Of a stretch of 64,000 nucleotides of DNA, positions 16,787 through 25,443 are shown in pieces (positions within the stretch are counted from its first letter, which is position 1; the number at the start of each line of letters is the position of its first letter). The DNA comes from Baia soyae (lineage in GTDB: Bacteria; Bacillota; Bacilli; Thermoactinomycetales; Thermoactinomycetaceae): positions 1 through 64,000 of the forward strand of contig NZ_SLXV01000008.1 of NCBI RefSeq assembly GCF_004341445.1, given 5' to 3'. The position numbers and the translations under genes were made by a program. Below the pieces are notes generated by a model. The model had not been told where the DNA came from and did not search any database. It was given only the letters and a program-made list of their open reading frames with translations.

Positions 16787-18413
16787 CTCAGAGACTGCGG
16801 AAGCGCTCCGTATTTCTGAATATCTCAAACGAGTTGCGCCCTATACTCCTTTAGGTAAGAAGTGGAAGGGCCGATTAAAACCTTATACGCATTCTCAAGT
16901 AGGAGAGTGGGAGCTAGATTTACACGATCAACAAGAAGTAATGGAGTTATTTTCGGAATCTCGTGCTACGTATTTTCTTACCTGTTGTGAATTAGTAGAT
17001 GACATCGATATTGCCTTACAGGAAGTGTTACAAGACCGATCTACTATGCTTACTTGGTTTCATGTAAAGAGATTCTTAGTGACATGGTTCAGGTGGGGTG
17101 AGTTTGTAAGTTGGGAATCAAGTCCACGCTTTATGAGGATGAATCCGGAAGAGCAGAGGAAGCTCCATTTCTTACTTCTCCTACTTCAAAAATCAGGTCG
17201 TTTTACGACTACCTTTGAAGTTTCGCAGTTAGGTGATTCGAAGTGGCTAGAGATGAATCGGCAGAAGAATCAGCTGATGAAAGAGATTCAGCAACTTCGC
17301 AAAGAGCGACAAAAACAGATTAGCGGGCGATTACAGAGAAATCCGAATTTCCAAGGAGAATGGGTGATCAGTAGGCACCAGGAATCGGCCAAGTTGTTTG
17401 CAGTGGACCCAGATATCAAGCTAGTACGGGAAACGATTTATGAACAGATTTACGAGCTTGTCCCGGATAAACAGGAGCATGTATGGCAAGAACAGTTGCT
17501 GAGCTTCCAGGAAAAGCTATCGATTCATGAACATTCGTTGTTTCGGCAGATCAATCGTCTATTTCGGGATCATATCCCCTTTTTACAAAGCCTCGTACAG
17601 CGCTGGACAAGACTTGATCTCTTATGGGCGAAGTGTCGCGCGGCCCAGAGTTGGAACGGGGTTAGACCGGTCTACTTGGAGAATCAAATTCGAATAATCG
17701 AAGGAACTCTGCCACTGGAACAAGAGGCTTGGAAGCAAAAAGGATATGAGATGACGCCGGTTACGCTTGCAATGAAGCCAGGGTGCACCTTACTGATCGG
17801 CCCCAATATGGGTGGGAAGACAACCGCCCTACGAGTAGTGGGTTTGTGTACCGTGTTAGCGCAATATGGTTTATATGTACCTGCTAAGGAGTTTCGTTTC
17901 CCCTTATTTCCGTGGGTTCGTACATGGATTGGGGATTATCAAAATGCGGAGCAAGGGCTTAGTAGCTTTGGTGCTGAGATGAATCGACTTGCGAAGTGGA
18001 TAGACCCGGATCCGGAAAACCAAGGGTTAATCTTATTAGACGAAATTGGACGAGGTACCAATCCGATCGAAGGCTCCGCGATTAGCTGTGCGATTACTCG
18101 CTATCTGCATGAGTGCCGGGCATGGGCGGTTCATGTCACCCATTTCCCAGAGGCCCTTCAGATTGAGGGAATTCAAGGATATCGTGTACGTGGACTTTCT
18201 ACCATTCCTAAGTGGGACCCAGATCACCCGAATCAAACAGATGATTGGATCCGATTGCTTTATAAGGCGATGGATTATCATCTCGATCCGATTGAGGACC
18301 AAGATGTGGTGGCGACGCAAGCTATCTCCATCGCAGAGATATGCGGACTACCTGAAAAGGTGATAGAACAGGCGCGAACAGCCGTAAAACAAAGAATACA
18401 GGAGGGGGATTAA
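16776..18413 (+). CDS. kamC: KamC, MutS-like ATPase of the lysine 5,6-aminomutase reactivase
   Basis: Start chosen at ATG 16776 (MFLDSETAEALRISEYLKRV) behind GAGAGGAG, overlapping the end of kamB by 11 bases. The 545-residue product has an N-terminal helical region with a charged coiled-coil stretch (residues about 165-200) and a MutS-type ABC ATPase at the C-terminus: Walker A GPNMGGKTTALR, the Q-loop region, Walker B ILLDEIGRGTNPIEG and HVTHF. It lacks MutS mismatch-recognition domains. It matches the KamC position and layout. It probably works with KamB to restore inactivated KamDE. Confidence 0.88.
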   Translation: MFLDSETAEALRISEYLKRVAPYTPLGKKWKGRLKPYTHSQVGEWELDLHDQQEVMELFSESRATYFLTCCELVDDIDIALQEVLQDRSTMLTWFHVKRFLVTWFRWGEFVSWESSPRFMRMNPEEQRKLHFLLLLLQKSGRFTTTFEVSQLGDSKWLEMNRQKNQLMKEIQQLRKERQKQISGRLQRNPNFQGEWVISRHQESAKLFAVDPDIKLVRETIYEQIYELVPDKQEHVWQEQLLSFQEKLSIHEHSLFRQINRLFRDHIPFLQSLVQRWTRLDLLWAKCRAAQSWNGVRPVYLENQIRIIEGTLPLEQEAWKQKGYEMTPVTLAMKPGCTLLIGPNMGGKTTALRVVGLCTVLAQYGLYVPAKEFRFPLFPWVRTWIGDYQNAEQGLSSFGAEMNRLAKWIDPDPENQGLILLDEIGRGTNPIEGSAISCAITRYLHECRAWAVHVTHFPEALQIEGIQGYRVRGLSTIPKWDPDHPNQTDDWIRLLYKAMDYHLDPIEDQDVVATQAISIAEICGLPEKVIEQARTAVKQRIQEGD

Positions 18414-20011
18414 TGGAAGAGAGATTGCATTTGGATCCACAGAAGATTAACCGTGGCCGGGAAGCGGCCCGCAAGATTGCACAGGATGTCGACCAATTTA
18501 TCGCTCCGCTTACTACGGTAGCGGTTGAGCGAACGGTAGCGCGTCTCTTTGGGATTGATGGAGTGGATGATGAATATGTTCCGCTCCCCAATCGGGTAGT
18601 AGATCATTTATTGGAGCAAGGTGTGCTCGGCAGAGGTGTTGCACCGTGGCTCATTCAAGCGATGATGAATGAGGGACAAGATGCGCAAACCATTGCGGAG
18701 CGTGTGGCACAGGGGACGCTTGATTTAACCAAAGTTCCGACTCGGTCAGAGGAAGAGATCAACCGCTTTGGCCAGCAATTTGCCGATCAACAACTTGACC
18801 GCATTGCCCAAAATCGAAAAAAACGGGATGAGTATCTGGCTACACTGGGTGAAGGGAAAAAGCCATACCTTTATGTCATCGTGGCTACAGGAGACATCTA
18901 TGAGGATGCGGTGCAAGCCCGTTCGGCCGCTAGACAGGGAGCCGATATCATTGCGGTGATTCGCTCAACGGGGCAGAGCTTGATTGATTATGTCCCTTAT
19001 GGCGCTACGAGAGAAGGGTTTGGCGGGACCTACGCTACGCAAGAGAACTTTCGGATTATGCGTCAAGCATTGGACGAAGTAGGCGAAGAGGTAGGTCGAT
19101 ATATTCGTCTCTGCAATTATTGCTCCGGGTTATGTATGCCAGAGATTGCGGTCATGGGTGCATTGGAACGGCTGGATGTGATGTTAAATGATGCATTATA
19201 CGGGATCCTTTTCCGCGATATTAACATGCAACGGACCTTAATCGACCAAGCGTTTTCCCGTATGATTAACAGTTATGCTGGCATCATTATTAATACAGGG
19301 GAAGACAACTATCTGACGACTGCCGATGCCGTAGAGGCTGCTCATACGGTGCTGGCTTCTCAGTTTATTAATGAACAGATTGCCTTACTATCCGGGCTTC
19401 CGGAAGAGCAGATGGGGCTGGGTCATGCTTTTGAGATGAGTCCAGAACTTGAGGATGGCTTTTTGCTCGAATTAGCGCAGGCGCAGATGGCTCGGCAAAT
19501 CTTCCCAGATGCCCCGCTCAAATACATGCCTCCCACGAAGCATATGACCGGAAATATTTTTAAAGGGCATATTCAAGATGCGCTGTTTAACCTTGTTAGT
19601 GTCATGACTGGTCAAGGAATTCAGCTACTTGGGATGATGACAGAAGCAATGCACACTCCGCATATCCACGATCGTCAACTCGCGATTGAAAATGCCCAAT
19701 ATGTGTTTAACAATGCGCGAAATCTAGGGGAAGAAATCCAATTCCGTCCCGGTGGTAAGATTGAGAAGCGGGCACAAGAAGTGCTCGATGAAGCAGTTCA
19801 GTTGCTCGAAGATGTACAGGAGACTGGCTTTTTTGAAGCCATCCATCGAGGCACCTTTGCCGATGTGAAGCGGGCTTTAGACGGTGGAAAAGGGTTAGTC
19901 GGGGTTATCCGGAAATCTGTCGACTACTACAATCCGATGGAACAAGAGTTACGCAAACGTCTGCAACTACCAAGTCGGGAGGAGGTGTCCCATGGCTACG
20001 GATCTTACTAG
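18413..20011 (+). CDS. kamD: Lysine 5,6-aminomutase alpha subunit
   Basis: The product has 532 residues. The ATG overlaps the kamC stop (TAATG) behind GGAGGGGG. The family's TIM-barrel subunit migrates the terminal amino group of beta-lysine (or D-lysine) together with KamE, using adenosylcobalamin and PLP. Recognisable segments are YLYVIVATGDIYEDAVQARSAARQGADIIAVIRSTGQSLIDYVPYG, NFRIMRQALDE, LCNYCSGLCMPEIAVMGA and PLKYMPPTKHMTGNIFKGH. Length and motifs are complete. Confidence 0.95.
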   Translation: MEERLHLDPQKINRGREAARKIAQDVDQFIAPLTTVAVERTVARLFGIDGVDDEYVPLPNRVVDHLLEQGVLGRGVAPWLIQAMMNEGQDAQTIAERVAQGTLDLTKVPTRSEEEINRFGQQFADQQLDRIAQNRKKRDEYLATLGEGKKPYLYVIVATGDIYEDAVQARSAARQGADIIAVIRSTGQSLIDYVPYGATREGFGGTYATQENFRIMRQALDEVGEEVGRYIRLCNYCSGLCMPEIAVMGALERLDVMLNDALYGILFRDINMQRTLIDQAFSRMINSYAGIIINTGEDNYLTTADAVEAAHTVLASQFINEQIALLSGLPEEQMGLGHAFEMSPELEDGFLLELAQAQMARQIFPDAPLKYMPPTKHMTGNIFKGHIQDALFNLVSVMTGQGIQLLGMMTEAMHTPHIHDRQLAIENAQYVFNNARNLGEEIQFRPGGKIEKRAQEVLDEAVQLLEDVQETGFFEAIHRGTFADVKRALDGGKGLVGVIRKSVDYYNPMEQELRKRLQLPSREEVSHGYGSY

Positions 20012-20738
20012 AGTCAAACCGTATGGAGATACGATGAACGATGGTGCGATGCAACTAAGCTTCTCTATGCCTGCCCCTTATGGAGAGGAGGCGAAGGAAG
20101 CGGCTAGGCAGCTCGTGATGAAGATGGGACTAACCGAACCACAAATCTATCATATGAAAGATCTAGGAGAAGGCTACACCTACTTCATTGTCTATGGAAA
20201 GTGCGAACACCATATCGATTACACGACTATTCAAGTCCCCAAAGTAGAAAGCCAAGTGATGAGTTTCTATGATATTAATCACTATATCGAAGAACATATC
20301 GGTCGCAAAGTTGTGGTCGTAGGGGCTTGTACAGGTACTGATGCCCACACTGTTGGCATCGATGCGATTATGAACATGAAAGGGTACAACGGCGAGTATG
20401 GCTTAGAGCGATATCCATGGGTGGATGCGTATAATCTCGGAAGCCAAGTCGAAAACGATGTCCTCCTTGCTAAAGCGCTCGAACTACAAGCCGATGTCCT
20501 CCTCGTCTCCCAAATCGTCACCCAAAAAGGCGTTCATATCACCAACCTAACCGATCTAGTCGAACTACTAGAAGCTGAAGGGCTACGGGACCGTTTCCTC
20601 CTCATCTGTGGCGGCCCCCGCATCTCGCATGAACTAGCCCTCGAGCTAGGTTTCGACGCCGGCTTCGGCCCCGGCTCCCTCGCCCCACACGTCGCTTCCT
20701 ACTTCTCACAAGAGATTGCGAAACGGGTGGAAAAATAA
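19992..20738 (+). CDS. kamE: Lysine 5,6-aminomutase beta subunit, cobalamin-binding
   Basis: The product has 248 residues. The ATG lies behind GGGAGGAGGTG and overlaps kamD by 20 bases. The N-terminal part (residues 1-95) is the dimerisation/PLP-lysine region. Residues about 98-240 form the Rossmann cobalamin domain, with the base-off/His-on motif DxHxxG in GTDAHTVGIDAI and the typical GGPRISHELALELGFDAGFGPGS near the end. It is the last gene of the operon, followed by a strong terminator. Confidence 0.95.
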   Translation: MATDLTRVKPYGDTMNDGAMQLSFSMPAPYGEEAKEAARQLVMKMGLTEPQIYHMKDLGEGYTYFIVYGKCEHHIDYTTIQVPKVESQVMSFYDINHYIEEHIGRKVVVVGACTGTDAHTVGIDAIMNMKGYNGEYGLERYPWVDAYNLGSQVENDVLLAKALELQADVLLVSQIVTQKGVHITNLTDLVELLEAEGLRDRFLLICGGPRISHELALELGFDAGFGPGSLAPHVASYFSQEIAKRVEK

Positions 20739-20740
20739 AA

Positions 20741-20796
20741 GATACCTCTATTAACTAGGTCGATCGAATCTAGTTAATAGAGGTATTTGTTTTTGG
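20741..20796 (+). terminator. Terminator of the kam operon
   Basis: ATACCTCTATTAACTAG pairs with CTAGTTAATAGAGGTAT (17 bp, perfect), followed by TTGTTTTT. Confidence 0.92.
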
Positions 20797-20848
20797 GAAT
20801 AATAGATAAAGCAAGTAACGTAGAGATATAAGCGATGGGGGTGGGAGA

Positions 20849-20929
20849 GTGAAGGGTCTAACTGTGCTCAAAACAGTGGTAGAAGTAGTTTTCAGCGTTT
20901 GGATCGGAAATGAGAGAGGCGGCATCTAG
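20849..20929 (+). CDS. Possible 26-residue hydrophobic peptide
   Basis: A GTG follows GGGGGTGGGAG. The frame encodes a short peptide with a hydrophobic centre (LTVLKTVVEVVFSVWIG) and a charged end (NERGGI), then a TAG and, 22 bases on, a strong terminator. A lone small ORF with a ribosome site and its own terminator is suggestive, but no family is recognised and it could be chance. Confidence 0.3.
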   Translation: MKGLTVLKTVVEVVFSVWIGNERGGI

Positions 20930-20951
20930 ATATGGAAGCAACCAAAATATG

Positions 20952-20990
20952 AGGGACATTCTATATTGAAAATAGAATTGTCCCTTTTTT
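20952..20990 (+). terminator. Rho-independent terminator
   Basis: AGGGACA(t)TCTAT pairs with ATAGA(at)TGTCCCT, followed by five T and CTTTT. No large plus-strand gene lies between this and the kam terminator, so it points to a short transcript in 20800-20950. It could alternatively end the minus-strand transcript of the acetyltransferase. Confidence 0.8.
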
Positions 20991-21007
20991 CTTTTGATTC
21001 GCTTAAT

Positions 21008-21562
21008 CTAGTTGCCAGTTGTCTCATCGTTACTCACATACTCTACTAACCAACAATCCTCATATACTCCCTCATGCAACTCATGTCGCGGTAGAAAAGA
21101 TACCTTCTTAAATCCACATTTCTCATAACAACGAATCGCTCTTTTATTACGAGCTTGCGGATCCATTACGATGGCTTTTGCACCCAGCTCTCGAGTTAGA
21201 TAATCGATCATGCAAGAAACCAGACGAGTTCCTACACCTTTGTTCCAATAATGAGTTTCACCAATGAATTGATCCATTCCCCATACATTTGTCTCTTTCC
21301 AATAACCAGTGCTTTTCTTTTCTTGATCGGTTAGAGGATAGAATTGAATATAGCCAATCGGCGTATCCTCATATTCTACGATGCAATTTTGATTTCGTTG
21401 ATCTTTGTGGTTCATGTATTGTTTCCGTACCTGTTCAGGAGATTGTGGCTGATCTCTTCCCTCATAAAAATAAAGAACGTCAGGGTTTGTAAGCCACTTG
21501 GAGAGAATGGCTACATCGTCTTCGCTAACGAGTCGTATCGTAATAGGACCTGATTTTATCAT
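21008..21562 (-). CDS. GNAT acetyltransferase, aminoglycoside 6'-N-acetyltransferase-like
   Basis: Start chosen at ATG 21562 (MIKSGPITIRLVSEDDVAIL) behind AGAAGGGAG. An earlier start at 21613 has no site. The 184-residue product shows the AAC(6')-like pattern: ILSKWLTNPDVLYFYEGRDQP, GYIQFYPL, WGMDQFIGETHYWNKGVGTRLVSCMIDYL with the acetyl-CoA loop (WNKGVGTR), and IVMDPQARNKRAIRCYEKCGFKKV. Members acetylate aminoglycosides. It is followed upstream by an ABC-F resistance-type gene and an APH-like kinase, so the three may form a resistance locus. Substrate not proven. Confidence 0.85.
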   Translation of the reverse strand: MIKSGPITIRLVSEDDVAILSKWLTNPDVLYFYEGRDQPQSPEQVRKQYMNHKDQRNQNCIVEYEDTPIGYIQFYPLTDQEKKSTGYWKETNVWGMDQFIGETHYWNKGVGTRLVSCMIDYLTRELGAKAIVMDPQARNKRAIRCYEKCGFKKVSFLPRHELHEGVYEDCWLVEYVSNDETTGN

Positions 21563-21599
21563 CGTTTTTCTCCCTTCTACGCTATCATAGCAAGATATA

Positions 21600-21633
21600 A
21601 GAAAAGCAGGCACATCTACTTGCGATGTACCTG
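21600..21633 (-). terminator. Terminator of the ABC-F gene
   Basis: CAGGTACATC pairs with GATGTGCCTG and is followed by CTTTTCTT on the minus strand. It lies 21 bases past the ABC-F stop. Confidence 0.75.
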
Positions 21634-21653
21634 TATAAAAATAAATATATTTC

Positions 21654-23225
21654 TTATCTGCATTTCTTTAGTGATTCAAGTATTTGATGATACCTCTTTT
21701 CCAATGCTTCTTTTTCCTCTTCCTTTAAGGAAAGGGAGAGCCGGCTTATTACCTCAGTCAGCTCGTATTGTAATAGCATTTGGTCGGGATTTGGACCTGA
21801 TAAGGAATTCGCTTTTTTCTTTTCTAGGTATTCCTCATAGGTTCCATCAAAACAAGTCGCAACTCCATCTTCTATTATAATGAGAAAAGTTGCTACGGCG
21901 GAAAGTAGTTGCCGATCGTGAGAAGAAAACAGGATGGTTCCTGGGTGAGAGATCAGCACCTTTTCTAATTCTTCTCGTGTCGAAATATCTAAAAAGTTGG
22001 TTGGTTCATCTAGTACGAGAAAGTTGGCATCGCTGAGAAAGATCTTTGCTAGTTGAACTCGTTGTTTTTCTCCGCCACTTAAGGAGGAGATACGTTGCCA
22101 TATGATATCTCCCGGGAAGGAGAGTCGAGCAAGGATGGTGCGAATCATAGACTCTGTATACCGACTCTGTAGGCTCACATTTTCTAAAATGGTGTGATTC
22201 GGCTTTAGGCCTTTTGACTTTTGATGAAAGTAGCCAATTTTCGCCTGAGGAGAAAGTTTTACACCCACTTCTTGATTTACAACCATGTCTAATAAAGTAG
22301 ACTTTCCTGCACCATTTTTCCCGATGACTGCTACCTTTGCACCAGTAGGGATCGAGCAGGTTAGCCCTTGAAAGAGCGAACGTCCCCCAATCGTTTTTGA
22401 AACGTTCTCCAGTCGAAGAGCAACTTTGCTTTCTAATGGATGATGATAATGTAAATCTAGGGGAATGGGTGATTGTTCCATTGACTTTTCTGCTTCTCCT
22501 AATTTCTCGATCCGACTCTCTATTGCTTTTACTTGTTTCTCTACTTTTGCCATCTGAGTCCCTTTCCCTGCTTTGTAAAGCCGGGCTTCAGACGTGCTCA
22601 TACGTGTAGGGATTTTCCCCATTTGCGTAGCTTGTAGCTTCTTCCTTCTAGCTGCATCCAACAGACGTTTTTTCTCTTTTTCTACTTGTTGGTATTCAAA
22701 CTGGATTCGATTGGTTGCCAGCTCTTTCTGCTCGAGATAGGATTGATAGTTTCCATTATAGATATGGATTTTTTCTCCATCGATCTCTAGTATCCTAGTA
22801 CAGATGGTATTTAGCAGTGCTCGATCATGAGAAACGATGAGGAGAGTCCCAGGATAATGGATAAGCTCCTTTTCTAGCCATTGAACACCTTGTGTATCCA
22901 AATGACTTGTAGGCTCATCGGCTAATAGCAACGAAGGTTGTTGGCTGAGAGCCTGTGTAATCCTGCGCTTCGTCTCTTCCCCGCCACTTAAGAATGACTG
23001 ATTTTGTTCCTCTTGCTTAATCCAAGATACCGTACCCTTCACGGTGAGACTTCCTTCATCGACTATTTCTTCATGACCCAACATGCGGAGCAAAGTTGTT
23101 TTCCCCGTACCGTTTCGCCCCGCGATGCCGATCTTCTCACCATGTCTAACTTGAAGCTTATCTATTGAAAACAGCAAACGATTTCCGAACCATTTCTTCA
23201 AGTTGTTCGCCTCTAAAATGAACAT
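21654..23225 (-). CDS. ABC-F ribosome-protection ATPase (Vga/Lsa/VmlR-like)
   Basis: Start chosen at ATG 23225 (MFILEANNLKKWFG) behind GGAGGGGG. The frame upstream is a structured leader. The 523-residue product has two ATPase domains without membrane spans: Walker A GRNGTGKTT and GKNGAGKST, signatures LSGGEE and LSGGEKQ, Walker B LLLADEPTSHLD and FLVLDEPTNFLD, switch SHDR. The interdomain linker (about residues 180-280) is long and basic, as in antibiotic-resistance ABC-F proteins that displace pleuromutilins, lincosamides or streptogramins from the ribosome. The leader carries a small ORF and an attenuator, typical of drug-inducible members. The exact drug cannot be read from the sequence. 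Confidence 0.9.
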   Translation of the reverse strand: MFILEANNLKKWFGNRLLFSIDKLQVRHGEKIGIAGRNGTGKTTLLRMLGHEEIVDEGSLTVKGTVSWIKQEEQNQSFLSGGEETKRRITQALSQQPSLLLADEPTSHLDTQGVQWLEKELIHYPGTLLIVSHDRALLNTICTRILEIDGEKIHIYNGNYQSYLEQKELATNRIQFEYQQVEKEKKRLLDAARRKKLQATQMGKIPTRMSTSEARLYKAGKGTQMAKVEKQVKAIESRIEKLGEAEKSMEQSPIPLDLHYHHPLESKVALRLENVSKTIGGRSLFQGLTCSIPTGAKVAVIGKNGAGKSTLLDMVVNQEVGVKLSPQAKIGYFHQKSKGLKPNHTILENVSLQSRYTESMIRTILARLSFPGDIIWQRISSLSGGEKQRVQLAKIFLSDANFLVLDEPTNFLDISTREELEKVLISHPGTILFSSHDRQLLSAVATFLIIIEDGVATCFDGTYEEYLEKKKANSLSGPNPDQMLLQYELTEVISRLSLSLKEEEKEALEKRYHQILESLKKCR

Positions 23226-23322
23226 AAAAAATCCCCCTCCAAATAATACCCAAATCGGGCATTTTTTCGTTAGAGAGGGTTGAAAGGATGACAATGAATG
23301 CCAACAACAACCTACTCTAACG
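23224..23322 (-). promoter_or_regulatory. Leader-peptide transcription attenuator of the ABC-F gene
   Basis: On the minus strand, CCCTC (about 23274-23278) pairs with GAGGG of the ribosome site, and an inner AAAAAATGCCC / GGGTATTATTT stem stacks on it. The stem is followed by GATTTTTTATG, making a terminator that also hides the ribosome site. The alternative antiterminator pairs CGTTAGAGtaGGTTG (23308-23322) with CAACCctCTCTAACG (23268-23282), 13 of 15 pairs. The 5' antiterminator arm overlaps the stop codon of the leader ORF, so a ribosome finishing the leader favours termination and one stalled earlier favours read-through. Confidence 0.75.
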
Positions 23323-23362
23323 TATTTGTTTGTTGTACACGTACTGATTGTTGTTTGTTCAT
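23312..23362 (-). CDS. Leader peptide of the ABC-F attenuator (16 residues)
   Basis: The ATG at 23362 has AAAGGATGG 10 bases upstream. The peptide is MNKQQSVRVQQTNTLE and stops at a TAG inside the antiterminator arm. Leader peptides of this kind sense ribosome-stalling drugs upstream of ARE ABC-F genes. Which codon stalls is unknown. Confidence 0.65.
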   Translation of the reverse strand: MNKQQSVRVQQTNTLE

Positions 23363-23396
23363 TGGTCACGTACCATCCTTTCGATTAGATAGAATG

Positions 23397-23402
23397 ATTA
23401 TA
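23397..23402 (-). promoter_or_regulatory. Putative -10 box of the ABC-F leader
   Basis: TATAAT on the minus strand, about 35 bases before the leader ORF. The -35 region is poor (TTTCTT at 17 bases). It overlaps the start region of the divergent kinase gene. Confidence 0.4.
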
Positions 23403-23453
23403 CAATAGAGGATGAAAAAAAGAAAACGAATGAGAGGGGACAACAGAGATACG

Positions 23454-24362
23454 ATGATAAATAATGAAGAGAATCTAGAACGCGCAAAAAAGTGGCTTTT
23501 ACAGACCACGCATCCTCGTAGCACAATCCGATCCTATACTCCTTTATTAGGAGCTACATCCTCTTCTCTCTATAAAGTAGAAGTGGATGATGATACGTAT
23601 GTTCTTCGTTTATATACGAATCAAGAGTGGAATGAGCAGGAACCTGATCTTGCCTTCCATGAAGCTAGCTCATTAAACAAGATGGGGAGTAGTTCCTTAC
23701 AAACTCCTCAGATGATAGCAGTCGATGAAATGGGTGAGCAAGCTGGATACCCAGCCGTTTTGATGACCAAGGTTCCAGGTAAGGCTCAACTATCCCCGAT
23801 GGATCAGAATGCCCTATCACAGTTAGCAAAAACATTACACTCTATTCATTCGATGGAGGTTGATTTTAAGTGGACGTACTCTTCTTATTATGAGATGGAG
23901 GCGCTTCAAGCACCTAAGTGGTCTTATCAGGAGAATGTATGGAAGAAAGCGATCGAATACACGAAAAGGGTTCAATCAGACTATACAGGGCAAGATGTTA
24001 CCTTTATTCACCGTGACTACCATCCGATGAATGTGTTATGGGATGATCAGAAAATCACGGGGGTGGTGGATTGGGTAAATGCATGTATCGGCCCTCGTGG
24101 GGTAGATGTAGGTCACTGTCGATTAAATCTTGCACTCTTGTACGGAGTAGAAATAGCTGACCAGTTTCTACTCGAATATGAGAAAGTAGCAGAATCTTTC
24201 ACCTACCACCCATATTGGGATTTACGAATGATCTTTGAATTCCTTCCAGGACCGCCAACGGTTTATCAAGGTTGGTTAGATGTCGGTGTGACAGGGCTAA
24301 CAGATAGACGAATAGAACAGCGCTTCGAAGCGTATATGCGGAGTGTATGGGAGAGAATATAA
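23454..24362 (+). CDS. Aminoglycoside phosphotransferase (APH) family kinase
   Basis: The product has 302 residues from the ATG at 23454 (MINNEENLERAKKWLL), with AGAGGGG 14 bases upstream. An in-frame ATG at 23412 would put GAGG directly against the start. It has the protein-kinase-like fold of the APH family: YVLRLY with the ATP lysine position replaced by Arg, VLMTKVPG hinge, catalytic loop FIHRDYHPMNVLW (H, D, N), and GVVDW as the metal-binding Asp motif. Such enzymes phosphorylate aminoglycosides, macrolides or small metabolites. Divergent from the ABC-F gene. Confidence 0.8.
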   Translation: MINNEENLERAKKWLLQTTHPRSTIRSYTPLLGATSSSLYKVEVDDDTYVLRLYTNQEWNEQEPDLAFHEASSLNKMGSSSLQTPQMIAVDEMGEQAGYPAVLMTKVPGKAQLSPMDQNALSQLAKTLHSIHSMEVDFKWTYSSYYEMEALQAPKWSYQENVWKKAIEYTKRVQSDYTGQDVTFIHRDYHPMNVLWDDQKITGVVDWVNACIGPRGVDVGHCRLNLALLYGVEIADQFLLEYEKVAESFTYHPYWDLRMIFEFLPGPPTVYQGWLDVGVTGLTDRRIEQRFEAYMRSVWERI

Positions 24363-24580
24363 AGTCTTATACTAGGATTTCCGTAATGTTTGAATACAAG
24401 TGAATGGATAAAAATACAGTAAGTAGATGAGAACACACGGAAATGAGTGTTGGGAGTGTACTGACTGATGCACGATTCACCAGATTCCTTCTTGCACAAC
24501 GACCAAACATTTGGCAGAGTTAAAATTAACAAGAGAAACACGAAAACCAAATGAACACGCCAAATAAATGAGGAATCATC

Positions 24581-25396
24581 ATGGTAGAGTTTAAGGAGAT
24601 AACATCCCGAACCATTTTAACGCCAGCGAATGGTTCGCTAGGTGGAAGCCAGTTTACATTTACCCTAAACCCATACGTAGGCTGTGTATTTGGCTGTAAG
24701 TACTGCTACGTTAGGGAGATGCCAGCAGCGAAGTACCGAGAGGCTGAGTGGGGAGAGTACGTCGATATTAAAACGAATGCGGCGGAGTTGCTAGAGAAAG
24801 AGATTCGGAAGGCGAGAAAAAGAGGGACACCCGTATCCATCTTTATGAGTACTGCGACCGATCCCTACCAAGGGGTGGAAGCGAAAACGGGATTAACACG
24901 CTCCCTTCTCGAAGCGATGTTGTCCCAGAAGGATGAGATTGATTACTTGATGATACACACGCGATCTCCCTTAGCAAAGAGGGACATCGATCTTTTCCGT
25001 GAGTTTGGTCAGAAGATCATTGTGAGTATGACGATTGAAACGGACTTAGAGAAGATTAGAAAAGTATTTACGCCAAGCGCTCCACCTATTCCTGCGAGGC
25101 TGGCGACTCTGAGAGAGATTACGGAAGCTGGAGTACCCACGAGAGCTTCCATTTCTCCGATGCTTCCACTAAGTAAACATATAGCCAAGACGTTAAAAGA
25201 GGTAACAGCCCAAGTAGCATTGGATGATTTCTTTATGGGAGATGGGAGCCGCGGTAGGCGAACGGAGCGAATGAATATCAAGAATCTCTATGAACAGCTA
25301 AACCTGTTGCAGTGGTTTGAACGAGGAGCGTATAAAAAGGTACTCGTCCTCTTACAGGAAGAGTTCGAAGAAGTGGATGTATTTAATGAAATATAA
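24581..25396 (+). CDS. Radical SAM protein, SPL/Rv2578c-like
   Basis: The product has 271 residues from the ATG at 24581. The cluster motif is CVFGCKYCYV (CxxxCxxC, about residues 34-41), followed by SIFMSTATDPYQGVEAKTGLTRSLLEAM and IIVSMTIETDLEKIRKVFTPSAPPIPARLATLREI, features of the spore-photoproduct-lyase-related radical SAM family found alone in many bacteria. It lacks the C-terminal Cys region of true SplB, so DNA repair is not certain. Single gene, followed by an inverted repeat. Confidence 0.85.
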   Translation: MVEFKEITSRTILTPANGSLGGSQFTFTLNPYVGCVFGCKYCYVREMPAAKYREAEWGEYVDIKTNAAELLEKEIRKARKRGTPVSIFMSTATDPYQGVEAKTGLTRSLLEAMLSQKDEIDYLMIHTRSPLAKRDIDLFREFGQKIIVSMTIETDLEKIRKVFTPSAPPIPARLATLREITEAGVPTRASISPMLPLSKHIAKTLKEVTAQVALDDFFMGDGSRGRRTERMNIKNLYEQLNLLQWFERGAYKKVLVLLQEEFEEVDVFNEI

Positions 25397-25400
25397 TGAG

Positions 25401-25443
25401 AGTAGCTAATTCGAATGGCATATGTCTATGGAATTAGCTACTT
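25401..25443 (+). terminator. Hairpin after the radical SAM gene
   Basis: AGTAGCTAATTC pairs with GAATTAGCTACT (12 bp, perfect) across 18 bases. The T run after it is weak, so efficiency is uncertain. Confidence 0.5.

Noticed and set aside
23226-23369. 48-residue N-terminal extension of the ABC-F protein
   Set aside because: The frame runs through the leader ORF, antiterminator and terminator; the ribosome site is directly before the ATG at 23225.
24363-24580. Possible small gene between the APH-like kinase and the radical SAM gene
   Set aside because: Only a reverse frame with poor composition and no ribosome site; nothing supported.
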